41,251 nucleotides of DNA from Bacteroidota bacterium (GCA_021845665.1 JAJZVO010000039.1:1-41251); one strand, 5' to 3'; shown: positions 28,954 to 37,722, numbered from the stretch's first letter. The notes: generated by a model from the sequence alone, not told the origin. Program-made: numbers and translations.

Positions 28954-31620
28954 TTATTTCACCATCATCATCTTGTCTGTCTTGACATAGTTTCCTGCGA
29001 CCATCCTGAAGAAGTACATGCCGCTCGCAAACCTGGAGCCGTTGAAAACGACCGAGTAATTCCCGGCAGCCTGGTTGTCATTTACAAGAGTGGCAACTTC
29101 TCTCCCGGTTACATCATAGACTGTGATGGTGACATGCGACTCCTTCGGCACATCGTACTGTATCGTCGTCGCAGGATTGAACGGATTCGGATAGTTCTGG
29201 TAAAGCGCGAACTCCTTCGGAATGTCATTCGGTGCGTCAATGGCGTCAATGCCTGTCCCCGTAGTGAAGCTTCCTTCCGCTGAGTAACCGCTTATCCCTC
29301 CGGCGTTCGCCGCGGCGACGCGCCAGAAATAATCCGTGCTCGGCTGAAGGATGACGGAAAGCTGTACCGATGTATCTGTGACGGTCGTGTCAACGACGGT
29401 AGTCCTGAACACATTGTCGCTCGATACCTGCACGCTATAGCCGGTCGCAGTCAACGAGGCGTTCCACGTCAGTGTTACCCGCCGCGTCACGTGCGCGGAT
29501 TGGAAAGGCGAAAGGAGATGCGGCCTTAAAGGAGCGGCAATAGCCGTCGCAAAAGAATCGATGGCGGAAAACTCAGAGGCTCCTCCCATGTTGAAGGCGA
29601 GCACCCTCCAGTAATATTTCCGGAGGTTCTGAAGCGAAGTGACGGTCAAAGCCGTGTCCGCTGTTGAATCTGAAGAGATTACGAGCACAGTGAAAGTCGG
29701 GGTCAGCGACAACTGGCACTCATAACCGGAAGCCGCAGGAACTCTGTTCCAGGAAAGGACAAGCGTATCTGCTCGCTGGCTCGTTGCATTGTTTGCAGGA
29801 AGAAGAAGCGCCGGAGCCGCGCCAGGCGCAGCCATCACGGTAAACGAGTCGGGCCCGGCAAACGCGCTCGCGCCGCTTAAGTTGATTGCACTTACTCTCC
29901 AGTAATACTTCTGTCCCGCCGACAAGGCCACAACGCTTGTCGTGTCGATCGTCGAATCGTTCACCAAGTACGTGGAGAACCCGCGATCGGCAGACAGTTC
30001 CCAGTGATACTTCGCTGCACCGGCAGCTTTGCTGCAAACCAGCGTGTCGATGGCCGGCAGGTTGACAGCGTTGTCGGCCGGCGAGAGCAAGGCCGGGGCA
30101 GATGGCGGACTGAACACCGTCGTGAATGTATCCGAGGCCGAATAGTCGCTGAAAACTCCGTTGTTATAAGACCGGACCCGCCAATAGTATATCGAGCTCG
30201 TTCCGATACCCGGCAGGGTGGAAGCCGTGTCCGTAAGAGTAGAATCGTTCACAAGTAAATCACTTGTGAAAGTCGGGTTGGTGGAAACCTGCAACTGGTA
30301 CCCGGCCGCCTCGGAGGCAGAATTCCATTCCAGTGTCGGTGAGGTGGAGACGCCCGTATCCGCGTTTGCCGGAGACAGCAGGTTCGGAACTCCGGGAGGA
30401 ACCTGGACCAGATCGACGACTCTGACGGGGACATATGAGTTCGAGTTCCCGCCGTTTCCAAGCTGGCCCTGTGTGCCCTGGCCCCACGTGTAGTAATAGT
30501 TGTCGCTCCCAAGCACAAGCCCTCCGAACCTGCACGCCGCTACAGCTTTTGCAGTCACTCCCGAGGGGAGAGCAACCTCGACGGGAATCGTGTTGTTGAC
30601 GGCTGCTGTACCACCGGTTCCATTGCCCATCTCGCCGGAGCCGCCGTATCCCCAAGCGTAGAGAGTATCGTTCATCGCAATTGCAAGGACCGAGCTTCCG
30701 GTGCAGGCCACGCCTTTCCATCCAGTAACGCCCGCAGGCATATTGGCCTTCACGAAAGTCGTTGAATTGGTTGTCGTGCCGTCGCCAAGCTGACCGTAGT
30801 TATTATACCCACAGCCGTACAGATTGCCGTCGTCGCCTTCAAGGATGGAAAAATAATATCCGCCATACATGGCCACGCATTTCGTGACGCCGCTTGGGAG
30901 AGGGACCTCCACCGGCGTCAACTGGTTCGTCGTATTGCCGAGCCCGAATTGTCCCTGGCCATTGGCTCCCCACGCGTAGACACTGCCGTCGGTCCCGATT
31001 ACATAATTATTGTAGGCATAAGCATAAATTTTCGCCGGGACGAATCCGGAAGGGAAATTCACCTTTATGGGAATATCCGAATTCGCAGTCGTGCCGTTCC
31101 CCAATTCTCCATATGTATTATCGCCCCACGCATAGACGTTACCGTCGCTGCCCAGCGCAAGACTATGGTAAAGCCCGCACGCTATCGCCGTGGCCGTCAC
31201 TCCGCCCGGAAGTTTCACTTGCACGGGAGTCTCCGAGTTTGTCGTAGTCCCATTTCCCAATTGCCCGGCATTATTGAGCCCCCATGCATAAACGTCGCCG
31301 TTATTGGCCAACGCGAGAGAATGAAATATTCCTGCTGCGGCCGAGACCCAAGAAGTTACGCCGCTCGGAAAGGCGACTTTTACCGGTACAAAATCCTGGG
31401 CAGTCATCGTGCTTGCGATAGGTTGGAGGTAATTATCTTCTCCCCACACATATAAGTTCCCGTTAGCGTCTATCGCGTACGAAGCGAACGAAACTGGTGA
31501 AGAAAACACGGCCTGTGAAAACGCCGGCTCGCTCGCCATCGCGATAGCAACAGCAAGCAGAACGTATGTTGCCCTTCCGGGAAGCAGAGACTTTCTTAAA
31601 GAATTAATAGCATTGACCAT
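28954..31620 (-). CDS. RCC1 seven-bladed propeller with four FN3-like domains and T9SS sorting domain
   Basis: An 888-residue surface protein with the same plan as 21222-23918: signal peptide about 1-35 (ATYVLLAVAIAMASEPAFS), seven RCC1 repeats (about 37-405), four fibronectin III-like domains (about 410-790) and a T9SS sorting domain (YQNYPNPFNPATTI to KTDKMMMVK). Blade 1 reads YVWGEDNYLQPI and blade 5 YGCGYNNYGQLG, so the same two blades deviate as in its paralogues. The fourth fibronectin-like domain and the following TGTGIDAID linker are shared with the RCC1-hydrolase fusion. No enzyme motif is seen. Two ATGs occur in tandem; GGTGAG sits best for the second (31620), the first being 31623. 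The downstream neighbour is a DUF4855 gene. Confidence 0.91.
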   Translation of the reverse strand: MVNAINSLRKSLLPGRATYVLLAVAIAMASEPAFSQAVFSSPVSFASYAIDANGNLYVWGEDNYLQPIASTMTAQDFVPVKVAFPSGVTSWVSAAAGIFHSLALANNGDVYAWGLNNAGQLGNGTTTNSETPVQVKLPGGVTATAIACGLYHSLALGSDGNVYAWGDNTYGELGNGTTANSDIPIKVNFPSGFVPAKIYAYAYNNYVIGTDGSVYAWGANGQGQFGLGNTTNQLTPVEVPLPSGVTKCVAMYGGYYFSILEGDDGNLYGCGYNNYGQLGDGTTTNSTTFVKANMPAGVTGWKGVACTGSSVLAIAMNDTLYAWGYGGSGEMGNGTGGTAAVNNTIPVEVALPSGVTAKAVAACRFGGLVLGSDNYYYTWGQGTQGQLGNGGNSNSYVPVRVVDLVQVPPGVPNLLSPANADTGVSTSPTLEWNSASEAAGYQLQVSTNPTFTSDLLVNDSTLTDTASTLPGIGTSSIYYWRVRSYNNGVFSDYSASDTFTTVFSPPSAPALLSPADNAVNLPAIDTLVCSKAAGAAKYHWELSADRGFSTYLVNDSTIDTTSVVALSAGQKYYWRVSAINLSGASAFAGPDSFTVMAAPGAAPALLLPANNATSQRADTLVLSWNRVPAASGYECQLSLTPTFTVLVISSDSTADTALTVTSLQNLRKYYWRVLAFNMGGASEFSAIDSFATAIAAPLRPHLLSPFQSAHVTRRVTLTWNASLTATGYSVQVSSDNVFRTTVVDTTVTDTSVQLSVILQPSTDYFWRVAAANAGGISGYSAEGSFTTGTGIDAIDAPNDIPKEFALYQNYPNPFNPATTIQYDVPKESHVTITVYDVTGREVATLVNDNQAAGNYSVVFNGSRFASGMYFFRMVAGNYVKTDKMMMVK

Positions 31621-31778
31621 CATCTCACCAATTCGACTTTTTACGTATTCTTACTTCTGCGGGAAGATAAAATGTTCGACTCGTACACGTTTTTCCCCGA
31701 ATGAGCCAAAACCTCTTTGCTCCCGGTTGAAATTTGATTTTTGTGAACGTCAGTGATCTGAATTCCAATTTTCCGGCT

Positions 31779-31812
31779 CGGCGCGGGGACGCCGCAAGGG
31801 CGTCCCCTGCCG
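31779..31812 (-). terminator. Strong GC-rich hairpin after the beta-helix gene
   Basis: GGGGACGCC (31785-31793) and GGCGTCCCC (31799-31807) form a perfect nine-pair stem with a five-base loop, extended by CGGC/GCCG (31779-31782, 31809-31812). It starts 12 bp after the stop at 31825. It is the strongest terminator-like structure in the window, though no T run follows. The rest of the 31621-31824 gap shows no gene. Confidence 0.6.
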
Positions 31813-31824
31813 ATCGGATCCTTA

Positions 31825-33558
31825 TTACTTAAGGAGAAGCATTTTTTTGGTCATGAAATTGCTGCCCTGCTGAAGCCTGTAGAAGTAGACTCCGCTGGCA
31901 AAGTTATCCATATTCACATCGTATCTGTACACGCCCGGCGCCTTGAAGCCCTGGTCGACTACTTTTACCAGCTGGCCGAGGACGTTGTAAATCCTAAGAC
32001 TCATCACGCCGCTCTGAGCGAGTGTCACGTTGATGGTCGTCGTCGGGTTGAACGGGTTTGGATAGTTGTTGCTCAAGTTGAACTTCTGAGCGACCGTCGG
32101 GGTCTGTTCAACTGCGGTAAGCGCACCGAACCACGAAGGATCGCCGCAAGGGAGTCCGTCGGTGCTGTTCGACTTAACCTGCGCGCTCGTGTACTTCATA
32201 TCCTGCGCCTCGGGAAGCGGCCACGCGGGAATCCAGTTCGAGCCTGAAACGGTTTGCTTCTCATATCCCCATTCGTCCGTCTTGATTGTATTCTGCCAGA
32301 CTTCTGTGATGAATTGCTGCAAGCTGACGATACCGGGAGTACTGCTCGACTGCAGAATGCTCGCAAATGAGGCGCCGAATCCCGGATCCACACCGACGAG
32401 GTTGCCGGATTGCTGGAAGCCGGGCCACAGCGTGGGATGAGCAAAGAATGTGTCCGCCGATGCGCCGAACAGGCTCGGGGTTATCAATGAATCGGCTGAT
32501 GAGGCGGTGTCGTTCCATGTGGTCCAGAAATTCGTAATCGCAGAAGGCTCATACCAGACGTTATCCTTCACCACCGCTATTCTCTTCGCTTCCGCAAGCC
32601 ATCTGAGATTCGAATTTGCGGTGTCTGCAGGATCGAACGTCGTATCCTCGGCAGCCGTAAGCGTATCGAACTCCACCGCTCCGACAGGCTGGAGCGGCGT
32701 CACGTGGGTAGTGAAATATCTTTTAATTGTTACGCCACCCGCATAGCAGCCGTAGAAAATGTTGTTCTCTATTTTTTCGTTCGTGAAGTACTGGAAATAA
32801 TAGTTTCCGATAGGATACTCGAAGTTGTACAAGAAGGTGTTATGGTCCAATTCCATGTATTTCGTGAGCGGTCCGCCCGTACCCGCAGTACTCGCCTCAA
32901 GGCACAAGAACGTGTTATAATCGACAACGACGGTATCGGCAGGATTGGAAGTCGGATAGGCTGGATTGATGAGGCTGGGAGAAGTGAAGTTGTTCGGCCA
33001 TACCATATTCCTGAATATGCTGTTTGTGACAAAGAAGTCGTCGTGCACGCCGGTGTAAACCAGAGGGGTGCCATGCTGCTCCTCAACGACCACGCTATCC
33101 AGGGTAATTCTTGTCGAATCGGCAGGCAGATTGATCATGTTATAACCGGTCCAGGCATTGGTTGGTGTTCTCCCGAAGAAATAAATGTTCCGCACCAGAA
33201 CGTTGGCTCCGGGCTGGGTGATCGAAAGGAGGGTGCCTGCAGGCGATCCGCTTTTCAGAATGCCGGGCTGGATGCAAGGGGGCCTGCCGTCGGCGCCGCG
33301 CACCCCTATTAAGGAGAAATTATTTGTCCTCGGCGCTATGACGCCGGTATACAAGTAGGTTGTGTCCAATGAAACCAGTTCATAGACGTTGTGGGCCTGT
33401 GCGCCAGTCGAAGTGGTGTCCGAGTTGATGACCTGATCCAAACTCGGTCCGTTGGCGTAAACAACGAGAGTATCGTTGCCTGCCGCCAGTGTCTTCCCTG
33501 GCATACAGAAGAATGCCGCCATCGCAAGTATGGTGGCTGCTGTAAGCATTTTTTTCAT
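31825..33558 (-). CDS. Right-handed beta-helix surface protein with T9SS sorting domain
   Basis: A 577-residue exported protein. Signal peptide 1-25 (TAATILAMAAFFCMPGKTLA). From about 65 to 290 short repeating strands with N-x-F/I ladders (NNFSLIGVRG, VLVRNIYFFGR, ITLDSVVVEE, FFVTNSIFRN, MELDHNTFLYN, EKIENNIFYG) indicate a pectate-lyase-like right-handed beta-helix. Helices of this kind occur in polysaccharide lyases and in adhesins, and I see no clear lyase active site. About 290-480 is unassigned. Residues 494-577 are the T9SS sorting domain (NLSNNYPNPFNPTTTI to TKKMLLLK). The ATG at 33558 has AGGAG seven bases upstream. It is the first surface protein after the TonB receptor, which suggests it works with import. 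Confidence 0.85.
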   Translation of the reverse strand: MKKMLTAATILAMAAFFCMPGKTLAAGNDTLVVYANGPSLDQVINSDTTSTGAQAHNVYELVSLDTTYLYTGVIAPRTNNFSLIGVRGADGRPPCIQPGILKSGSPAGTLLSITQPGANVLVRNIYFFGRTPTNAWTGYNMINLPADSTRITLDSVVVEEQHGTPLVYTGVHDDFFVTNSIFRNMVWPNNFTSPSLINPAYPTSNPADTVVVDYNTFLCLEASTAGTGGPLTKYMELDHNTFLYNFEYPIGNYYFQYFTNEKIENNIFYGCYAGGVTIKRYFTTHVTPLQPVGAVEFDTLTAAEDTTFDPADTANSNLRWLAEAKRIAVVKDNVWYEPSAITNFWTTWNDTASSADSLITPSLFGASADTFFAHPTLWPGFQQSGNLVGVDPGFGASFASILQSSSTPGIVSLQQFITEVWQNTIKTDEWGYEKQTVSGSNWIPAWPLPEAQDMKYTSAQVKSNSTDGLPCGDPSWFGALTAVEQTPTVAQKFNLSNNYPNPFNPTTTINVTLAQSGVMSLRIYNVLGQLVKVVDQGFKAPGVYRYDVNMDNFASGVYFYRLQQGSNFMTKKMLLLK

Positions 33559-33603
33559 TTAACGACTCCTCAGGATAAATGAGTTAATAATGGTTGTTCC
33601 TCC

Positions 33604-33629
33604 GGGTAAGAGCCTTCCGGCTGTCACCC
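33604..33629 (-). terminator. Hairpin between the TonB receptor and the beta-helix gene
   Basis: On the transcribed strand GGGTGACAGCC pairs with GGCTCTTACCC round a GGAA loop (ten of eleven pairs counting one wobble). It is 73 bases after the receptor stop. No T run follows; it may separate or stabilise the two coding parts of a common message. Confidence 0.4.
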
Positions 33630-33702
33630 GACGATTCAGTGATTCAGCTTCGTTGACGAGACGACCTTCGTCGACACCTCCTTTTATTCTCTCCCGCCAT
33701 CT

Positions 33703-36621
33703 CTACAATATTTTCCATCTGATACCGATGTCGGCCGTCATGCCATAGTCCTGCTCCGATGTTGGAACCTGTGCTGCACGAATAACGCTGATGGTGTTTG
33801 CTCCATTGAGGTTGTTTAGATCCATGTAAAGTTGCATACCGTACCAGGGGAGGGTCTGTTTGGCCGCAAAATCCCACCGCCTGTAAATCGGGGAATAAGC
33901 CCTGAGTTGCGGCCAGAAATTCGCTCCCGAAAAGACATTGCTCTCGTAAAGAAATGCCACCCTGGCCGAAAAGCCCTGGTAGTCGAAACCAAGGGTAAGA
34001 TTGAGAATATCATCGGGCTGATCTATCAGACGATCCGTGTAAGATGTGTCGACATACTGGACGCTGCGACTTGTAATTTCCGTGAGAGTGTACGGATACT
34101 GCGCCTTGGAAAAGATATGCGTGTAATTCGCGCCGAAAACAATTCCAGACAACACACCGGGCAAATACCAGAAGTGGGTTTGCCAATCGAGCTCGACCCC
34201 GTAGTCGTTTATAACGTATGGGTCGTTCACATATGTACTGATGTTATAAGATTGGTTGGGGTTAGGCGGAGTACCCGGCAGACTTGCAGGTATGTATTGC
34301 AGTGCCTGAGTTCCTGAAACCCAGTATGACCATGAATAGATCAGGTTGCGGATTTGTTTGACAAACGGATCTACCGTGAACAAGCCGATGGCATCGTTGT
34401 ATACCGAGACGGCGAGGTCGTAGTTCGCCGAGCGGCCGGGAATCAGTTCATAGTTGTTCCACGAAATCGCGTTGCTCAGGCCAACATTGATCATGGGCGT
34501 GATGGCGTTGAAATCGGGATAAGCAAGCGTATTCGAATACGCGAGGCGGACGCTCAGCCACGATAACGGCCTATAGTTCAGTGACACGTCCGGAAGCCAG
34601 TAGCCATGATTCTGAGTTACGGTGGTGTCATAGTAATCGTATGTGAAATACGACAAAGCGCTCGAGAACCCACGAGGAGCGGTGTATATCGTCTCGAGAT
34701 CCTGATATCTGACGCCCGGGATGAGAGTCAATTGCTGACCTAACTTCAAATCCCCCATCAGGTAGAACGCACTCGTGTTCTCATAACCGTTGTAATTGTT
34801 GGTTATCGAAGCCTGCGTGTTCACGCCGTACCACGCCTGCTGATTTTGCTGCGCATAATCCTCTACGTGCGAGTTAAGTATGTTGAGCAATTGTGAGAAC
34901 ATGCCGAAATTCAGCGGGTTCTCCATCTTGTAGTTGCCGTTCAGAAAAGTCCCGAATTTAAAATTCGGATCTACCCAGTATTGCATCTTCCCCGCATCGG
35001 CAGGGAGTTTGAAATACGGGGAAATGAATTGCGCTACGTTGCTTCCAATTAATGTCCCGTTCAAAACATCCGTCGTGTAGGACCTTATCACGTGCTTGTA
35101 AGATCCTCCGAACTTGATCACAGCCGAAATATCGGAAGAAAGATTCACGTCGGTGCTGAGATCGAGCTTCGCGTCCAGCGCCCTCTGCCAGTAGAAGCTG
35201 TTCGAAACATTGAACTGGTAGAGCGAAGCGTTCGTGATATCGTTGCTGGCTGCCACAGGAACCGCCTGGGGATTAACGTTCGGCTGATTGGCGAACTGGT
35301 TGAGTCCAGCCTGCGTCTGCTGGAAATTGGCATTCCAGCTGTTCGGGCTGCTGGTTGCGGAGTACACGTGGGACAATGTCAGATCGACGTGGAAGATCGG
35401 AAGCTGCTGTTTGAAATCCAGGATGTCAACGATATTGCTGAGTGTCGCGTTAGAGTTCGCTACTCCGTAATATCGGATATTGTTGTTCAAGTCGAACGAC
35501 TCGCTGTACGTTGTCGCGTTTGTCGTGCCCGTATTCGCGAAGTTTGTCAATTTGAGCGATCCTTCCGGCAGTTTGTAGTCGAGGACCAATGCCGCGTTGT
35601 ATCGCCGTCTGTCGCGCGGGATATCGTAAAGATTCAGACTGTTCGTGACGTACTGGGTCAGCGTATTTCCATATTCCCCGTAAGATGCACCAAGCTCGTT
35701 GGAGCTGAGATTGATCCTTTCTACGTCAGCCTGTGCAAAGACGCCGAAGCGCTCACCGAAGAAACGATCCTGGAACGTGCCGACATACTTGTAATTGTTA
35801 AACTTGTTGTATGCGTCTGACAAAGCGTTGTAGCCTCCCTGTCCAACGAGGCTGATTTCAGGAACGCCCGGCTTTTTCACCTGCGCCTCGCGCATCTCGA
35901 AATTGACAACGCCGCCTATCACATCGGCATTCATATCCGGTGAAATCGTTTTGTAAACCTCGATGCCGCCGAGCATGTTTGAGGAAATCATGCTCAGGTC
36001 GGTGTAGTCGCTGCTCGAGCTGGATGATCCCATCTTAACGCCGTCGATAGTAACCTGGTTATATTTTGGCTGAAGACCTCGTATAACGACAGCGTATGCT
36101 TCGCCGCCGCTTCGTAGGACCGACACGCCGGGGAGTCTGCCGACCGATTCGGCTGCATTGGCATCCGGGAGCTCCTGTATCCTTGCCGCGGAAACGACGT
36201 TCACTATCTGATTTGAAGACAGCTGCTGGTTTATTGCGGCATTCTGGCCCGCCGCCTGCGCCGTCACTACAACTTCCTTTCCCTGTACGCCGACGGCCTC
36301 GAGCCTGATGTCTTCCTTGAGATTCACGCCGGCAGCGACTTGAATATGCATCACGCTTGTCCTGTAGCCGACGTATGTCGTGCGGACGGTGTACGAGCCG
36401 GGAGGCACATTCGTTATCGTGAAACCGCCGTTGAGGCCCGTCGAGGCGCCGAGACTGGTACCCACGAGATAAACATTCGCTCCGGGAAGCGCATCTCCGC
36501 TATGCATATCGGCCACACGCCCCGTTATCGTCGCGCTCTGTGCTGCAAACCCGGGTACTCCCAGCACGGACAAAACGAGGGCAAAAGTCCCGATGAAAAC
36601 GGTAATTTTTCGGTACATCAT
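33703..36621 (-). CDS. TonB-dependent outer-membrane receptor with N-terminal carboxypeptidase-regulatory-like domain
   Basis: A 972-residue outer-membrane transporter energised by TonB-ExbBD. Signal peptide about 1-27; a carboxypeptidase D regulatory-like beta-sandwich at about 29-110 (ITGRVADMHSGDALPGANV); plug domain about 130-245 with ELPDANAAESVGRLPGVSVLR, VVIRGLQPKYNQVTIDGVKM and GGIEVYKTISPDMNADVIGG; the 22-strand barrel fills the rest and ends DIGIRWKIL. The plug wording matches the receptors described in Xanthomonas and Caulobacter for maltodextrin and chito-oligosaccharides (TonB_Xanth_Caul type), not SusC, and no SusD gene is adjacent. It presumably imports the oligosaccharide the locus targets. 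ATG at 36621 follows AGGAAAAA; ATG 36618 is equally possible. Kinase and isomerase genes lie directly upstream. Confidence 0.93.
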   Translation of the reverse strand: MMYRKITVFIGTFALVLSVLGVPGFAAQSATITGRVADMHSGDALPGANVYLVGTSLGASTGLNGGFTITNVPPGSYTVRTTYVGYRTSVMHIQVAAGVNLKEDIRLEAVGVQGKEVVVTAQAAGQNAAINQQLSSNQIVNVVSAARIQELPDANAAESVGRLPGVSVLRSGGEAYAVVIRGLQPKYNQVTIDGVKMGSSSSSSDYTDLSMISSNMLGGIEVYKTISPDMNADVIGGVVNFEMREAQVKKPGVPEISLVGQGGYNALSDAYNKFNNYKYVGTFQDRFFGERFGVFAQADVERINLSSNELGASYGEYGNTLTQYVTNSLNLYDIPRDRRRYNAALVLDYKLPEGSLKLTNFANTGTTNATTYSESFDLNNNIRYYGVANSNATLSNIVDILDFKQQLPIFHVDLTLSHVYSATSSPNSWNANFQQTQAGLNQFANQPNVNPQAVPVAASNDITNASLYQFNVSNSFYWQRALDAKLDLSTDVNLSSDISAVIKFGGSYKHVIRSYTTDVLNGTLIGSNVAQFISPYFKLPADAGKMQYWVDPNFKFGTFLNGNYKMENPLNFGMFSQLLNILNSHVEDYAQQNQQAWYGVNTQASITNNYNGYENTSAFYLMGDLKLGQQLTLIPGVRYQDLETIYTAPRGFSSALSYFTYDYYDTTVTQNHGYWLPDVSLNYRPLSWLSVRLAYSNTLAYPDFNAITPMINVGLSNAISWNNYELIPGRSANYDLAVSVYNDAIGLFTVDPFVKQIRNLIYSWSYWVSGTQALQYIPASLPGTPPNPNQSYNISTYVNDPYVINDYGVELDWQTHFWYLPGVLSGIVFGANYTHIFSKAQYPYTLTEITSRSVQYVDTSYTDRLIDQPDDILNLTLGFDYQGFSARVAFLYESNVFSGANFWPQLRAYSPIYRRWDFAAKQTLPWYGMQLYMDLNNLNGANTISVIRAAQVPTSEQDYGMTADIGIRWKIL

Positions 36622-36766
36622 TTTTTCCTTCGGTGATTTAATCACGTTGAGAGTGTTGTTTTAATTTCAAAATTGTCGGCTGAACGCGGGAAGCTGGACC
36701 GAGAATGACATCCATCAGAAAACAGTCCCGAATTCTCCCTGCAGACTTCCGATCGCAAGATTTCAT

Positions 36767-37651
36767 TCATAAAGCCAGCGCCGCAGCTCCTATGAATCCG
36801 GCATTCGCACCGAGCTTTGCACAGACGACCTTTGTCTGCCTCGCCGGAGTTGGGCAAATGTGTTTTCGAAAATGATCTTCCATGGATGGGCCGAAGAACT
36901 TGAACGCTTCGGAGATGGAGCCGCCGAGGATGACTGCCTCGGGGTCTATTATGTTGACAGTCCACGACATCGCGACAGACAAGTGCCGGCCGAATTCTTC
37001 CCACGTCGCGAGTGCGCCGCTGTCTCCTTGCTCGGCAAGTACGGAAATATCGCGCGCTGTCTTATCGCAGCCTGTAATTCTTCTGTAGATTTTCGAAACG
37101 CCCGAACCTGAGACGAGATCCTCTATCGTTCCATCGCGGTAGGGCGACGGCCAGATTTCGCCCGCCGATTCAGTGTTTCCGACAAATATATTCCTATCAA
37201 TGATGATCGCGCATCCTACACCGGTTCCGAGAGTGAAACCGACGACATTCTTCATCCCCACGCCGCTCCCGAAAAGGGTCTCGCCGTAAATGAGGCAGTT
37301 CGCATCGTTGTTCATGTGAACCGGACGCCCGTAGCGTTCCTCAATCATTTTCTTCAAAGGATAGAAATGAAGCGTCGGGAGCTGCGGGCACTCGAGTATT
37401 CTCCCGTTCCTGATATCGATCGGACCGGTTACTCCCATTCCGATTCCTGCGACATCTTCCCTTTCCGCCCCAGTTTTGGCGAGAACCTCGTCGATGGAAG
37501 CGGTGACCCTGCCGATGATTTTCTCAGGAGCGTCGCCGCCGTTCGTCGGAAGCTTAACCGGATCACAAACCACTTCGCCGTCTGCCGTCATCGCCCCGGT
37601 GAGGATCTTTGTCCCCCCGAAATCGACTCCAATCAGTAGCTCACCGGTCAA
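36767..37651 (-). CDS. ROK family sugar kinase without the zinc motif
   Basis: A 294-residue cytoplasmic kinase that should phosphorylate a hexose or N-acetylhexosamine at C6 with ATP. Visible are the phosphate-binding loop GVDFGGTK (8-15), GIGMGVTGPID, the catalytic Asp D116 in HMNNDANCLIYGE, the second phosphate motif FTLGTGVGCAIIID and C-terminal PEAVILGGSIS. The usual ROK zinc site (His plus CxCGxxGC) is absent: the corresponding stretch reads ESAGEIWPSPYRDGTIEDLVSG, with no cysteine. No DNA-binding domain is fused, so it is an enzyme and not a regulator. TTG at 37651 has GGGAG seven bases upstream and opens MTGELLIGVDFGGTK; a TTG at 37672 is the alternative. It follows the SIS gene by 71 bp. 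Confidence 0.92.
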   Translation of the reverse strand: MTGELLIGVDFGGTKILTGAMTADGEVVCDPVKLPTNGGDAPEKIIGRVTASIDEVLAKTGAEREDVAGIGMGVTGPIDIRNGRILECPQLPTLHFYPLKKMIEERYGRPVHMNNDANCLIYGETLFGSGVGMKNVVGFTLGTGVGCAIIIDRNIFVGNTESAGEIWPSPYRDGTIEDLVSGSGVSKIYRRITGCDKTARDISVLAEQGDSGALATWEEFGRHLSVAMSWTVNIIDPEAVILGGSISEAFKFFGPSMEDHFRKHICPTPARQTKVVCAKLGANAGFIGAAALAL

Positions 37652-37722
37652 TTCTTCTCTCCCTTGTATCAAGCGGATTTATCAACGGGTACATGTTTTT
37701 CTCGTGGCAATTTTGCGAAAGA

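Noticed and set aside
22700..31500. Periodic similar segments that might suggest a CRISPR array or tandem DNA repeat
   Set aside because: The period of about 160 bp corresponds to RCC1 blades within reading frames; there are no short identical repeats with unique spacers.
19369..36621. A SusD-like lipoprotein among the unknown exported proteins
   Set aside because: None has a lipobox or the helical tetratricopeptide-like pattern; the DUF4855, RCC1 and beta-helix proteins are built of beta structure or barrels.
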